NCBI GenBank assembly: GCA_003640385.1
Contig: RCAB01000200.1
Location: forward strand, 41,608 to 105,607
Source: Setaria digitata
Lineage: Eukaryota > Nematoda > Chromadorea > Rhabditida > Setariidae
Length of the DNA stretch: 64,000 nucleotides
Reading direction: 5' to 3'
Part shown: one piece after another, positions 16,171 through 32,831 of the stretch
Numbering within the stretch: the stretch's first letter is position 1
Layout of the letters: the number at the start of each line of letters is the position of its first letter
Notes under the pieces: model-generated
Database searches by the model: none
The model's input: only the letters and a program-made list of their open reading frames with translations
Told to the model about the DNA's origin: nothing
Position numbers and translations under genes: made by a program

Positions 16171-17096
16171 TTCCAAACTTCTGCAAATTTACAGTACCAT
16201 TACACTGTTTGCGATATTTTCGCCTTTTGTCACTTGTCGGTACAGATATAACACTACTTACTTATCACAGTTATCATTTAAAAAAAGAAAAGAAACCTGT
16301 CCAGTCATTGTCGTAAGATTTGCTATTTGGTTCCTCTTCACCATTTTCGCTCTCTTTTAGTTCTAACCCCACGTTCGTGTCAACTGATAATGATTTTCAT
16401 TTCAATTTCAAATTCATTTTTATTTACTTTCACTCAGTTCTTTGCCTTCTCTCATCGCATGTTTTTTTCCCAATTCTGAAATGTTCACATCACAATTTGC
16501 TTCAGTTTTGCTATTTGTTTTAGTTTTGTTTTCATGTTCCGTACTAGACAGAATCTTCAACTCTTCTGGCAATATGTTAACTGGCTTGCATTATATTATG
16601 GTGATAATATTTGAATGTTATCATTTTCTGTCGTTAGATTTTTTTAAAAGCAATGTCGACATGTGATGTAACTTTCCAGCAGAAAAAAAAAAATTGATCC
16701 GTTCAAAATGTTTGTGGATTATCAAACAAAAATTATAATTAATTAGTTTTTCTCGGATAAAGGAAAACTTTTAATTAAAAAATCATACTGAATGTCTAGA
16801 CAAACATTATTATATTGCTCGTTTTGGAGATATTTTAAATTTCAAGACATTTCAATGAAGAAATGGGAAGTTTTGCAGAAAAAAAAATGACACAAAAATT
16901 TTCCATAAATAATTTGTGGAAAAAAATTCACCAGTAAAATGAGCATAATAACTTGAAATAATTTTCAATTCTTCTATTTAGACATGTCAGGTACATGAAT
17001 TCAGTCAAACTTCTACTGTATTATTCGGATTACTTATCATTAAGATCAATCACTTATGCTTAATTATTAGTGATTAATTTAATGGTTTTTTAGATA

Positions 17097-20000
17097 ATGG
17101 CACTAAAGCGCCTCTTCACCACATTGTTTCTCAGCTGTCTTACAACTATGGTTATGTTCTCATTTACCCGTATTTTTACTTTTCCCACGACAATAAATCT
17201 TTGGGAAAGTGAAGAAATTACTCGGAAGATTCCACGTATTACACGTCTTACTATCACTACCACTGCAAAAACAATCACTGTGGAAAATAACACCGGCTAC
17301 GATGATAAGGTATGCTCACTTGTGTCCATTTTTGACCACTGTCCAGTCTCTTATCGACCATTTTATTTCATTTATGCCTTTACAGTATGAGGAATGAATT
17401 TCCTGTTTTTCGAAGAAATGAAATAAAGAAATTATTTCTGGAAGCTGAAAAAAGTATTGAAGAGAAGAGACTTTTTCTGTTTCTTTTGAACTTTTCTCGT
17501 CACAAGAAATTATGTTCAAATTTTCATTCGAAACAATCTTTTCTTTTGATTAGAGATGGAAAGAAAATATCATAAAATAAAATTGAAAAGTAGGATAGTA
17601 AAATTTCATTCAGTCGCTTTATCAGCTTAACAATTTATCAATCAAAAAGCTGGGAATAAAAGAATGGAGCGTGAAAGGGATAATTGCATTGTGATTCTCT
17701 TTTGAATCTATGTTTAAATTTGAAATGCTAATCTTTTTCTATCAAAGTAATTATTTTAATCCTGAAATTATTTCGCATTTCCAGATATATGTAATGGCAG
17801 CTTATATGACATCCACTTCCATGATAAGATTAACTATGATTCGGAAATGTAAAGCGGTTATTAGACTACGTTTGCACCTAAAAACAAACCAGTCCAGATT
17901 TCTGACCATTCCATTAATTCATAAACCAATCCTGAAATGTCCATGGTTCTTTGCTGTCAAGTAAGCTTTTTGACTTCTCACTTTTGGCTCATGAAATTTG
18001 TAAATAGTTATTGTCATTATATTATTTTATTAATTAGCAATATTTAGATGTGATTTTGTTGGTTATTTTGCCGTAACAATGCGTCGAAAAGATTTAAACA
18101 ATTTATTAACTGGAAATGAGAAAGAACTACCGGAAGCATACATATCACGAATGGATAAACCTTCATTACAAATGCCAATTGTTCTAAATGACGTACGTGT
18201 GCTGCCGAATAGTCCACGAAAGCATTATCTTGCTGTTTGCCTGCAGCCTATTTTCTTCTTAGCTGATTGGACTTTATTAGTACAATTTTTTGAGGTATGA
18301 TCATTTCTTCATCTCAAATGTTTTAATATTTATTACTATTTATTATTATTTTTTACCGTTAATTATTATTATTATTATTGTTATTGTTATTATTACTTGT
18401 TTTTACTTGCTATTATTTATTATTATTTATCATTATTCATTATTATTTACTATTATTTATTATCATTTATTATTATTTGTTGTTATTTATTAATGTTAAT
18501 TGTTAATTGGCAATTTAGCATGCTATTTTGAATTTGATTTTGTTGGCTACTTTATGGTAATATATCTGGAAGATTTGAATGGCTTGCTATTTGGAAATTT
18601 GAAACTAATTATATTTCTAATTAATTTTCTCTTTTCATCAAATAGATTTGGATTGCTCAAGGTGTAACCAAATTCTGTGTTTACGTACAATCAATGACAC
18701 CTGAAGTTGATGCATTGTTACATGTTTATGAGCATTCAAGTGAGGTGGAAATTGAACGAATTAATTGGGCTCCATTACCAACAGGTAGCAATACTGACGA
18801 CGAAAGCAATCCGAATTTTCGGATTTATCGAACTGAAGTTAGTATTTTATGATTTGCAAAGATGTAATTTCGGAAATGGTCAATTAATACTTGTAATTAA
18901 AAAAAAACTTTAATGTCATCATAGAGCTGCCTTTTTGTTGCAAATAATAATTTATTATATTTTTAACAGTTAATTAGTTGGATTTACTGAGTAGTTTTTA
19001 TAGCTAGTATGATTTAAGGAATTTCAAGTAGCTCTTAGGATTTACTTTGAATTTTTTTCTAAATTACAGCATTTTTTGGCTAAGTATTTTTAGCGCAAAT
19101 CATTTTGAAAACAAAAAAAAAAAACGGATGAAAATTTGCTCTTTTCTCAATTACTAAACGATTAAATTCCTTTTTTTTTAAATACAATTTTGCTCAGAAT
19201 TTCTACAGATTCGGCGAGAATTTTTTTTTTTCTAAATTTTTTTTTGAATTTTTGACAAAAACAGCATCGCATCATTCCAGAGAAATGACTGAAAATGAAT
19301 AATTGATGGCGATTATTTGGTTTTGTTTCGTTTAAAATTTTTATCAGATTTTTTCTCCATTTTAACACCTTTCAAATGTACAAAATGCTTTCTGGCTGAT
19401 GAAGGAAAACCTTCCGGCAAGTTCTGCTATGATAATCAGTGTAATCATCGTGCCATATATTCTCTTATCGCAAAATGCAATAATCTAATCACCTAATAAG
19501 TGCAGTATATCAATAATCCATCTGATCTGAAGAGAAATTTTTTTTCCTCGTATAACAAATAACAAATTTGAAAATAATTCACTACTCCACAGATACTACC
19601 AATAAGTGAAGACAAGTGTTATTTGTCGCAGTTTGAAATTTTCATTACTCTAAAGGTAGCCACTTCGATTAACGATTGTGTACTGCGATGTCGCGGTCAT
19701 GCAAAATATGTCATCTCATCGGATCTTGATGAAATTGTGGTCGCCTACAAAAATGCATCATTGATAAAATTGTTGGACAGTTTACAAGCAAGATTTACGA
19801 AATCAGCAGCGTTTGTTATTCGTAGTAGTTTTGCGCTTTTTGAGGTTAGAGTAATATTTTTGGCCAAGAATGATCGATTAGGATGATTGTTCTCGAAAAT
19901 CATGAAAAAAGGGAAAGGAAAAAAATCCAGCATATTTTGAAAAAAAAAAAAGGGAAAAAATTTAGCATGTTTTTCATTGGTATTTTTTATTAAATCAGAA

Positions 20001-22380
20001 TAAAGACTTTTTTAAGAGAAGGAAAAGCGAGCTTCATGTAACTTCGAAAAATATCACAGCAGTTAACATATAGATTTTTAATGCATACCAGGTTAGGATT
20101 AAATAAAATTGGTTGAAATCGGATGAAATGGATTGTAAATTGATAAAGGAGATTAGAAATGAAGGGAAAATCAAAAAGTATTAGGAAATTTGAATGAAAG
20201 GAAATACTTTTATAGTTAATAATTTGTAGAAATTTTTCAGAATCACTGGGCTAATATTTCCAGGCCAACAGATATTGATTTTAGTGGTTTTGCAAATATT
20301 TCCCTTGAAAATTATATTTGGCCTGCTGGTCTTCGAAGTAAGGTAAATGTTCATTTAGAAGTTTACTATCACATCTATTACAAAAGTGAGCCCAATCTTA
20401 ATAGTATTTGGTTTCGCAAAATGGCGATAAGTTTGATTGTGCGGTGGTAAGGATTATTGTGATATTGATAATGCAAAACAGATTTCTTCCTCTTTGGATT
20501 ACTTATTTTCAATAAAAATAATTTATTTGTGCAGATAGATGATTATCGTATAAAAAAAAAAGGAGTAATGCTTTTAAGAGAAAGCATTCATCTCTCTTCG
20601 TGTCACTTTTATTTCAAACAGTTTGTTCAATTAATTAGCATCATTAATTAACAGTTTGATGACTAGGGGACATTTCAGGTAGTAATGATACCGGAAAACA
20701 TATATAGTACACATGTACATCAAGTACTGCAACCGGAAATTGGAAAGGTTGTAACAATTGTGCCACCTGAAACTGCTCTCGTTTTTCATTTGAGGTTTGC
20801 TTAGTTAAATTTTCCTTCCTTTTTTTTCCTTCCATTAAAAATGTTGATCAATGAGTTTATTAATTTCATTTCCTGTCTGTCGATGAACAAACCATCAAAG
20901 GAGAGTTAGGTCACTTCCGGATTGCTCATTTTTAAGTTACAATATAGTTTGCTTTTCCTTTCTTTTTTTCACGTGCACTGTTTAATCGTAGCACTATGCC
21001 ACAATATTTATATATTTATAGTTTTTTCCCCAGTTTATTTTCATTTTATATTTCTACAAAGTTAAAAAGAATGAAAGAAAAAGTAAAATTAAAATACTTG
21101 ACCAATTTGATTAAATTTTAAGACGAGTTATGCGAGATAAGTTATGGTCATCGAATACAAGCATAAAAACTAATGCGCTTGCTCGTTTTATTGATCCATG
21201 TAATAAATCGTGGAAAAATCGATTGAAAGTAATCAAACAATTTCCGGAAGCTAAAATATTGTATGGAAATGAATGGCCTCAAAGAGGAAGCCAGGTTTTT
21301 GCCACTTTTCCTTTTTATTTTATTAGCTTGGAAAGATTTTAATTAAATGTATCATTAACAATCACAACTATTACTAGCAGCAAGTGTTCCTGAAAAATTT
21401 TTCTATCTGGAATTGTGCGGAAGATTTGAATCTTTATATGTTTTAATAAGGTATGATAAGTTTTATCACACTTTATCTATCTTTCAAGTTTCCTCAGTAG
21501 AATTTTACATGAAAGTTTCCATCAGTCAAAAAGATATCATTTGCAATATTCTCATATCGACATGAAGTGCTAGAAAATTTTCTTGAACATTAGAGAAAAA
21601 ACATATTGAATTCTCTCAGACCATTTCTTTTTTTGAGGTTTAATTTTTTGGATTAAAGAGAAATATTTGAGAGTTCATAGCTGAACGTCTTTTTGTTCAG
21701 TATGAATTTTCGCAAATATTTCCCATAGCTGACGATATTTTAATGAGTTAAGAAAAGAAGAGAAGTTATTAATAGCTAAAACTTTAACTGAAATTTATTT
21801 AAATGCAAGAAATTAAAAGGAAAAGACAAAGAAAAATGTGGTCAGATTTTATGGTGGATTAATGAGCAATGTCGAAAGACGCAATAGCACACTAATTATG
21901 TTTGTATTATGGATTTTTTTTCCATTAGCTAATCACCTTTGTAGTAAGTTAATGAATGAGTAATTACTCTCGAAAAATGAACATTATTAGTTATGTCAAA
22001 AATTGTAAGAAATTTTGAGGCAAATAGTCAAATAATTTTTACTTGGAAGAGACATTTAATCATTATCGGAAATTTGCCTGAGACAAGTCGATGATAGCAG
22101 CGACTGTTATCATAATCAGTGCTACATAAGTACTACATATTAGCTGATTATTGACGTGATATTTTTGATCAACAGTTATCATAAGAATTTTTTTATTTTC
22201 AGTTGATCTATAACCTATAACCTCTAGTTTTAGGTAATGCAAGAATTGGAAGCATGTCGCGAACAACTTAATTCCATTCAAAACAGTACGTGTCATTCAC
22301 CGTATCGTTGTATGTCGAAGATTACTTCCGTTACCACAAATGAATGGGTTATTGCACAGCAAACTTGGACTGTTTTATAA
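17097..22380 (+). CDS. glycosyltransferase family 92 (DUF23) protein, 9 exons, 538 aa
   Basis: Exons: 17097-17309, 17785-17960, 18048-18294, 18646-18837, 19593-19844, 20241-20342, 20679-20794, 21123-21294, 22234-22380; all keep phase. Residues about 5-30 are hydrophobic (FTTLFLSCLTTMVMFSF), as expected for a type II Golgi anchor. The luminal part carries GT92 hallmarks: FCVYVQSM, a cysteine-rich NDCVLRCRG stretch, and a DxD-type metal/sugar-nucleotide motif in SSDLDEIVV (D320/D322). The family includes nematode GALT-1, a galactosyltransferase acting on core fucose of N-glycans; the exact acceptor here cannot be read from sequence. TTTTTTAG ends three bases before the ATG, a good spliced-leader acceptor and support for this start. 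Intron 3 carries a TTA-rich repeat. The length is normal for the family and no breaks were seen. Confidence 0.88.
18341..18492. repeat. TTA/TTATT-rich simple repeat inside a GT92 intron
   Basis: Imperfect tattatt/ttattg repeats over about 150 bp, within the third intron of the GT92 gene. Confidence 0.75.
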
Positions 22381-25300
22381 CCGTAATGCTAACTATAGTA
22401 TTAATTAGCCATAGATAAGTACACCCACCTGTAATTAATTGATAGTTTCACTAAACTACCTCCTTTAAAAATGTTATGCCAATTTTTTTGGAACGACATT
22501 TTGCATGCTAATTTGGTAAAATATTAAGAATTTGAAAAAGAATTTTCTGAATTTATGATTTAAGTGTTTTTTATGTTTTTAATACTACTTTTTTGTTTCT
22601 TGGCCATTTATTCTTCCGAATTTTGTGCTACTTGTTAGCACTCTAAAGCTACCATTGATCTTGAATTCTAGCATTTGTTGATCAGTTAGCATCAGCTAAT
22701 GAGGTGTAGTTTCAGTCTACTAGATAAAATAACTTTAACTGTATATAAATGTTTCTAAGATTTAATTTTGAAATAGGATCTCTTGCGGTCTAATTTTGAA
22801 ACTATCCGAAATCCATGACCTCGGTCTTGATAATTCTTCGCATCCCTTCTATTATCTCTTTTTGGCCCAGATGATACCATTTTGTCTTCCTATTATTTGA
22901 ATAACTTATACGGGTCTTGCACTGTATATGTAACGATGTAATTATTATCACTCGATCATTTTTGTACAAACAGCGTTATCGTAGCAGTATCGCTTATCAC
23001 ATGTAATCCATCCATTATATTATTTTCTTTTTTCATTTCATTGAAATTATCACTTCTCTTTCTAGTGCAAATCATTTGGCATATTTAGTGCCCAACAAAA
23101 CGAGTATCTCTTGATGACTTGGAAGAAGTTTAAATTTACGTGAGCTGCCATTAAAAGAAAGGATAGTTTTGCTGAATGAATTATCTTTCGAAATTAATCT
23201 TCACTGATTATCAGAATGATATTAAACTATGATATAGAAAAATTACCGATGCAGTGGGAAAAGCATTGCTATTTAGCAGCTCGTGAAAACATTGCATGTA
23301 TAGTTATTGAAAAAAAAGAAACGGATGGCTGAATTTGGTGTCATTCTGCTGTTGTTATCAAATATTAGAAATTACTAAAGTGTTGAGGCATCGGAGATAC
23401 ATATGAAGAACTAATAAGGTTTGATGATATAAGTGAAGGTAGCTAACAGTAATTAATGTTAATTTTAAGATAACTTCTGAAATCATAGAGATATTAGATT
23501 GTCCTACTCAGGAATGCATCTTGAACCCATTACCTTAATGGAAATAAAATATTCTTCCTTAGGTTTTCGAAAGTAGAGATAGATTGTAAACAAATTCTGT
23601 TACTTCCTTATGATTTGCTGGGAAAGATTTGACTTTTGAAAGATTGAATTTCTCGCTTACATGGCTTTATCAGTGAAGGGAAGGCTACCATCACTGATGC
23701 AACTGTTAAGAGTTCATTTATCATTTGAGAGCAACAGCAAAACAAATGATTTGATTTGTTGACCTCTAATTTTTCGAGCGATAACTGTAAAAAAAAAAAA
23801 AAATTTACTTCTTTGTTCCGAACTTTTAAGGTTTTGAAAGGATCGTGTGGAGTTGTGCGTAACGAATTTCCTAAGATTAATTCAATTATTAGGATGATGC
23901 TAATTTCTAGTAGCACTGTTTGGTGAGCAGCAAGGATATGAAAGATTCAATTTTTTGGAATTGTTGACACGGGGAAATTTTGGGGATGAGAAAAACTTGA
24001 ACGAATTTGGAATGAAATATTTGACTAGAACACTGTTAATTAAGTCTCTAAAAATTAGACTATTGATATTCGACTAGCAAATGGTAACTATTATAGTAAT
24101 TAACCAAACTAATATTACACATCATATTTGTTATCAAATACATATTATGAGTAAGATTTCTAATTAAATCAGGCTGATAACCATTCGGTATCATCTACAA
24201 GTGCTTTCTAATGCCTGGACATCATTTTATTTCTTCATTTATGGATAATTGTGATAATTTTGTCCCCTTCTCTTTTTTTCTCTCTCTCTTTTATCTAATT
24301 TCCCATTCAAATAGGAATTTTTCGATAAATTTTAATTCCGTCTTAATTGGATTACGTTGCCAGTTTTCTGAAGTTTTCGAAATAGCGAATTCTATTCTTA
24401 TCTAATCAGCATGATATTTCTTATTAAGTATATTTTATGGCTATCAAATTATTGTTGATATGAACATCAATATTACTAGCGACCTTATCATTACTTATAT
24501 TGTGACTATCATGATCTCCCGAAATTAATCAATCAAATTTTAGGGATGGTATTTTAGAGTACCACTTAAATCATTTAAATTTGTCGGTTTCCCTAATGAT
24601 TGTTTCTGTTGAGCTTTTCATTTTGGAATTTACTATGTTAGATAGCATTTTTGATCGTATCGAGCTACTGATAAATTTAATATGAAATTCTCAGTGCAAG
24701 TTGAAATTTCAAACGTTTATACTGAGCCGCGCAGGAAATGGAATATAAAATTATCTTTCAAATATGATGTGAAATTTATTTTTGGCATTAGTGTATCTCT
24801 TTAATATCTGGTGGCAGCCATTAGTTAGAATGGTGTAAAAACTATTGCTATCAATAAAATTTGGTAATTAAGTGAATAATGTTACTGATGAAACTTGATA
24901 TAAAAAGTTTTGTAATTTCAAAACTGCAAATATAGTTTACTTGCTTACAGCTTCCTGATTCTGTGTCGTAGAATTGCAGATATGTTTCTAGTATAAAATT
25001 TTTGGCGTGCATGAATCTGAAGGATAAATCAAGATTAGGTTCTTCGTAATATAATATTTTTAATGGCAGGTTCATACTTTACAACTAAATTATAAGGTTA
25101 AATTATATTAATCCTAACAGTCCTCAGGTTTAAATAACTACTATAAAAAAAAATAGCTGATTCAAGTTCTCGAAGTTGTCCCATACGTATCAGTGGTAGT
25201 ATTAGCAGATGTTTGCTTAAAGTTTTACCTAAAGTTTGAGCAATTAAATCTCTCATCGAGGAGAACAGTAAAGGATCGCTGAAATGGTCAAATGAGAAGG

Positions 25301-27197
25301 CTGAATTCAACGGAAGTGGTCAAAAAAAAAACTATAATATTTAAATAAAAAAGACAGTTAATTATTTGGATATTACTGCTACTGAACAAACTCCCGTTCA
25401 TACTTTCGCATAATCTAGAGGATGAAGTCAATGATAAAAACAAAACACAACATTAAGCTAGAATGAAGCGTATTCAACCAGACAAGTATATAAAACAATC
25501 GAACGGCAAGAATTAACCAATCTATTCCAACATAAAAGTTAGTTGTTTCTTTCGGTATCGAAACTTTTTATTTACTACTTACATTGTCTAACCGATTCAA
25601 AATTCCCCAGCAGACTCAGGCTAATTCGTTATTTTTCCAAAATATGGAAAAGGGATTGTTTTCAGCTACGTCAGTAGGCTTAGTTTTTAGAGTTTTACTG
25701 CGATAATAACAAAGATTGTTTGTAGTACAATAAAGTTAGCGATATGATAGACATCAGTAACATAATTACAGTGTTACCGTAGAATACGGAAAACGATGTG
25801 ACACTATGAATTTGAAGAGTACTGTATGTAAAATGGAACATCCATATGGCGAGCGTACAGTGACGTAGCAAATTTAGTACTGACAATGGTACAGTATAAT
25901 GAAGGTATGATACGGTAAAAGAGCACCACGGCGCCAGCAAAGTAGGAAAATATTTTAAAAGAGCATAGAAGTTGTAAAGAACATAGCAACATTAGAATAC
26001 GGTAGGTCGGGATGAGAGGGCGAAATGATGTAGTGTAGTTGGGATGCTGAGACAGTATGACACAGCTGATGCATGCAAAGAAGGCTGCGATTAGTCCGGC
26101 CGAATTTTGCCTAGCAGACTGGTTACCTTGGATGTGGCAAGTTGATATACACAGAGTACGATAGAGCAAAGGGACCTTATATTAAGGTACGGTATAGCTA
26201 ATAAACTCTATCTCATTTAAGTAAATCAAATATATGATGGATTAATTCTGTTTTTATCCCACAGAGACGAAAATTACATTATCATGTTTTGTTGAGAGCT
26301 ACTTGAATTACTGTAGCTTTGTAATTCCTTTCCTTCTCGAATTCAGAAGTTGTGATCACGAGAACACTCGCGATTAAATGTCACTGTAATCGCGTAATCT
26401 TCCTGTTGTCTCATTTCATTGCTGACAGTAATTACGGAAGCAAAAGAATTTCATTTCGTTTTTTTCTTTTACAACAATTATTTATTTGGGAATAATTGCT
26501 CGATAACAGGTGTGAAATTATCATAATCGATGAGCAGTAGCAAAGTGATCATTTTGTTATTAAAGGTTACTGCTAATTAATAGTGACCTGTAATTTACGT
26601 AATTATATCTGAATATAGTCTACTAGCTTTTAGAACCCTACACGTGTAATGCTAATCTTATCCAGGTTATGGTTCAGCTTAACCGTATCACGTGTTTTAG
26701 AGCAGCAATCCTATTTCACTTTCAGGCAAATCCAGTAGCATAAGAATGATATTAGATACTAGTTTATTTTATTCAATTAATTTCATTACTCAGTACTAGT
26801 TCTAATACTAGAGGAATGACAAGAGGTGATAATTCCACTTTATAATAAGCCTGATCAAAATTATCATCTGCATGGATTTTAGAACTAGAGTATTAATTTT
26901 AGGTAGGGTCGAGATGGATGATTTAAATTACTGAAGCACTTATAGTACTTATGTACATGAATATTTTGCATATCACTGATAAAATATTTACTCAAAATGA
27001 AGGTCACTTATGGAGAGAATCCTTTTTTACACAATACTCAATTGGAAGTGGTTGTTTGAAGCAAGTGAATTTCTCATTGAATCAACGATAATCCTGCTAA
27101 AATAACATTCAGAAGGATAAGTACAAATTGGAATATTTGAAATTTTGAATTCTAAATAAAAATCAAATTTCAGGCCTCAAACGTTTCATAAAAAAAA
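22381..27197. other. about 4.8 kb gene-poor interval
   Basis: AT-rich with no family-level coding match. One part (about 25690-26210) is visibly less AT-rich and contains a 121-codon stop-free minus-strand stretch without ATG start (see findings). A 5' exon of the downstream lysine-rich gene appears to begin at a TTTCAG acceptor ending at 27173. Confidence 0.55.
27166..27173 (+). promoter_or_regulatory. probable spliced-leader or 5'-UTR splice acceptor
   Basis: The sequence aaatttcag is followed by 24 nt of leader with an in-frame TAA and then ATG at 27198. This fits a trans-splice acceptor or the end of a 5'-UTR intron. Confidence 0.45.
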
Positions 27198-29713
27198 ATG
27201 ACTACAGCAATAATCATATCACTTATACCTGTTGCACTTAACATATCTTACATAATGACTATGTTGGTTATATGCATAAGAAAACGAAAAATTGAAAAAG
27301 TAAGTTTCGTAACATATCATACTGAAACTGAAACAAATCACTTACTTGATTATTTTTTAGTTCTAAGAAAACGAAATTACATGTTAAGTATGATGGCCAA
27401 ACCATAATTTTATAGTATAAAAAGAGTAAGCATAAATTTCCCATTATTCTAATATCATATATCGTATGAAAACGAGGAATTAAGAGGTCTATTTTCGATC
27501 AAAATTCACTTCTCAAAATATATCACATTTAGATTTTCTGAAACATCTCCAGAGAATTCAAATTTTACCAATCATTTCTGTTTCTAAATAAATTAAAAAG
27601 ACTTTTCCAAGTTGGGAAAAAAGAAACCCAGAGTAGCTTTTAAATGAAATAATTAAGACTTTATACTGGAAAGGAAGAGATATATTTTTCTTCTAGGCAA
27701 AAGATAAAGGTCAGCAAGATAAGCCAACAAATTTAGCTGCAACAAGCACACCAGCAAATCAGGAGGAGAAACCAATTGGTGATACTGCGAAACATGATGA
27801 TAAAAAAGTTATTATAGTTAATCAAGAAGCTGTAGCTACTACACCTGGCACACCTCAGCAATTATCACAATTAAAATCAACTGCAACTCAACAAACACAG
27901 AATCGAATCAGTGATGTTAGCTGATTTTAAATGATCTTGAATCTCGAAAAATTTCGGTAAGATGATATATAGGAGGTTAGTAGTTTTCAAAGATTTCTTT
28001 CCAAAGGTAAGTATAGTTGAAAAGAAATCGAATGAAATATTCCATAACTCTCTGATCATCCCTGAAAAACTTTTGAAAGGTATATTAGTCAAAAGCATGA
28101 AAAAAGAAACTACGGAAATGTAAAATGGCAAAACTAACTATATAATTATGGCACAAAGACAATGAAAAGCAATTTAGCATCGAAAAAATGTCTATAATTA
28201 CGAAATAAATTAATTAATTAATAGTAGCAATAATACTGAAGATAACTGTTACTCAAGTATCGTTCACTTGATATCGTCTGGATAAATGTAGTATCAGAAC
28301 TGAGAAACTACGAGATGGAACAATTAGGAAGACATTAAAATGAGATTTTGCTTGAATCAATAGAATATGAATTTCAATAAAATTAAGGGAGAAATGTGAT
28401 GGAGCTCTTTCACAGGGATTAGTCTTACTGGGAATAAATTCATGAATGAATTGCAGAATAATTAATTTGCATTTATTCAGGAGCACGGGAAACTGAAAAG
28501 GCCAAATGATAAACAAGTAAAAAAAATGGAAGAGGGGCAGAAAAAAGATGCGCCACAGGTTTTTTTGACTTCTGTTTTAAAATTTCTACTGAAAATTTCA
28601 ATGAAATATTGTGTAGAAAAAGTAAATCCGCTGAAAAAGCACGAAAAAAGAATTTTTTCTTTAAATATTTCAATTCCTAGAAAACAAAGGATTTAAAGAA
28701 GAAAAAGAGTGAGAAAGTTCGATATGAACAGTATGTAAGTTTATTTCACTCCTATTTAAGTGTACAAATGAAGTGATATGACTAGTAAAGGTGGAAGTAG
28801 TAAACTTTGAAATTATTTCAACCAGTCAATCGTTGGTAATAATAACTTCTTAATTACTCACTGCATTCTGTAGGGAAGTAGTAGTAGCAAAAGATGGAAG
28901 TAACTTTACTTTGAAATGAAAAACAAACTCTATGATAGGTGAGGTATAATTAATTACCAGCTTAATAATTAATTTCAATGAAGGCATAGGAGTTGGATGA
29001 ACAAATATTTCCAGTTTTCAGTTGCATAAATTAGTTCATAATTATTCACTCTTGTTAGAAATAATATTCAAGGGGAAAAAAAGAGAGAAGGAAATTTAGA
29101 AATCAGTGAAACGGCGAAAAAAAGAAACGAAAAAAGGAGCAAAATCAGAGACAGCAAAAACTCAAAAAAGTGAAGGAGTGAAAGAAAAATCAAAGGAAGG
29201 AGAGGTAGCGAATATATTTAAAATAACCACAGTAGACAAACTGTTCACACGTCTTAACGTGTTAGCAGATTATCATCGATAAGAGAGCCCTCTCATCTGT
29301 TATTATCACTTAATGAAAAGTGTGAAAGTGATACATTAAACATACAATCAATTGATATCATTGCGCCACAACTGTCACTATTTATGTTAAGTCATTATCG
29401 TAACCAGAATTACTGATAAACATATAGTTGCACATAGGATTTACCGGATGATATTTCTAGGGATCCATCTATCCATAAATTCCTCCTATCCGTAACGGCT
29501 TCAATGATTTAGTTCTGGTCGCTTACTGTCCTTACAGTTAGTTAACTGATAAGAATCACTCTATCAGTTCTAATGAGAATGATAAGTTGCTGCGGGTTAT
29601 ATCTTCAGTTACAGATAATAAAAGTGGAGGAAGACGATGAAGAGGAGGATGATACGATGAAAGGTATTGCCTCATTACGACAAGATCTCAATATCGTATC
29701 AATCGAGGAATGA
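27198..29713 (+). CDS. lysine-rich single-pass membrane protein, 6 exons, about 220 aa
   Basis: Exons: 27198-27299, 27697-27915, 28481-28558, 28681-28734, 29100-29204, 29609-29713; every junction is phase 0. The protein begins with a hydrophobic helix at residues 4-27 (IIISLIPVALNISYIMTMLV) that follows the initiator directly, then a basic stop-transfer KRKIEK, so the orientation is probably short-N-outside with a cytosolic tail. The tail is Lys/Gln/Thr-rich (KKVIIVNQEA, KTKDLKKKKSEK, VKRRKKETKKGAK) and ends in an acidic run (EEDDEEEDD) and IASLRQDLNIVSIEE. No domain is recognised. If the second exon is not spliced at 27915, it reads Val-Ser-stop, giving a 109-residue isoform. An acceptor at 29614 instead of 29608 is equally in frame (two residues fewer). 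The family is unknown and probably nematode-restricted. Confidence 0.65.
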
Positions 29714-30014
29714 TCAGCCCATATGTGATCAGTCATTTCCTGTCACCCAGCTATAACTCAGTTGCCAGTAAACAATGTTGATTTCACTCTTCCTCTCTCA
29801 TCTCTCAGAGAATCCGGGAAATCGCCCGCGGTCTCAAACTACCAGCAACTATTGGCTCGGCCGTTTTTGCATGTTTGTGTGTGTGGATTTTTGTTCTGGA
29901 TAGGCTCGGGATTCTGGGATACAGATTATCACCAGTTATTATGTAGGAAATGCATTGCTGTAATCGTAAATTCAAATGTTAGCCAGGTGATGTTTCGTTT
30001 ATAGCATAAAAGAA
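29714..30014 (+). promoter_or_regulatory. spacer before the TIP60 gene
   Basis: About 300 bp between two same-strand genes, with a more GC-rich middle (near 29815-29835). The sequence tttcgtttatag ends at 30004, ten bases before the TIP60 ATG, and could be a spliced-leader acceptor. The short spacing would suit a nematode operon, but no transcript evidence is available. Confidence 0.35.

Positions 30015-32831
<2,817 letters not shown>

Larger units (their letters stand above)
4030..17096. other. about 13 kb without a supportable gene
   Basis: Long AT-rich stretch with many stop codons in all frames. It holds GA/CT microsatellites, a 21-bp minisatellite, a GC-rich hexamer repeat, poly-T runs and single-N joins, each listed separately. 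Scattered short ORFs lack splice-consistent neighbours or family resemblance. It may contain regulatory DNA or introns/UTRs of the flanking genes, which cannot be shown from sequence alone. Confidence 0.6.

Noticed and set aside
16160..16360. ORF with signal-peptide-like start (LLQIYSTITLFAIFSPFVTC)
   Set aside because: The hydrophobic start is suggestive, but no following exon or family could be found. AT-rich DNA gives such ORFs by chance.
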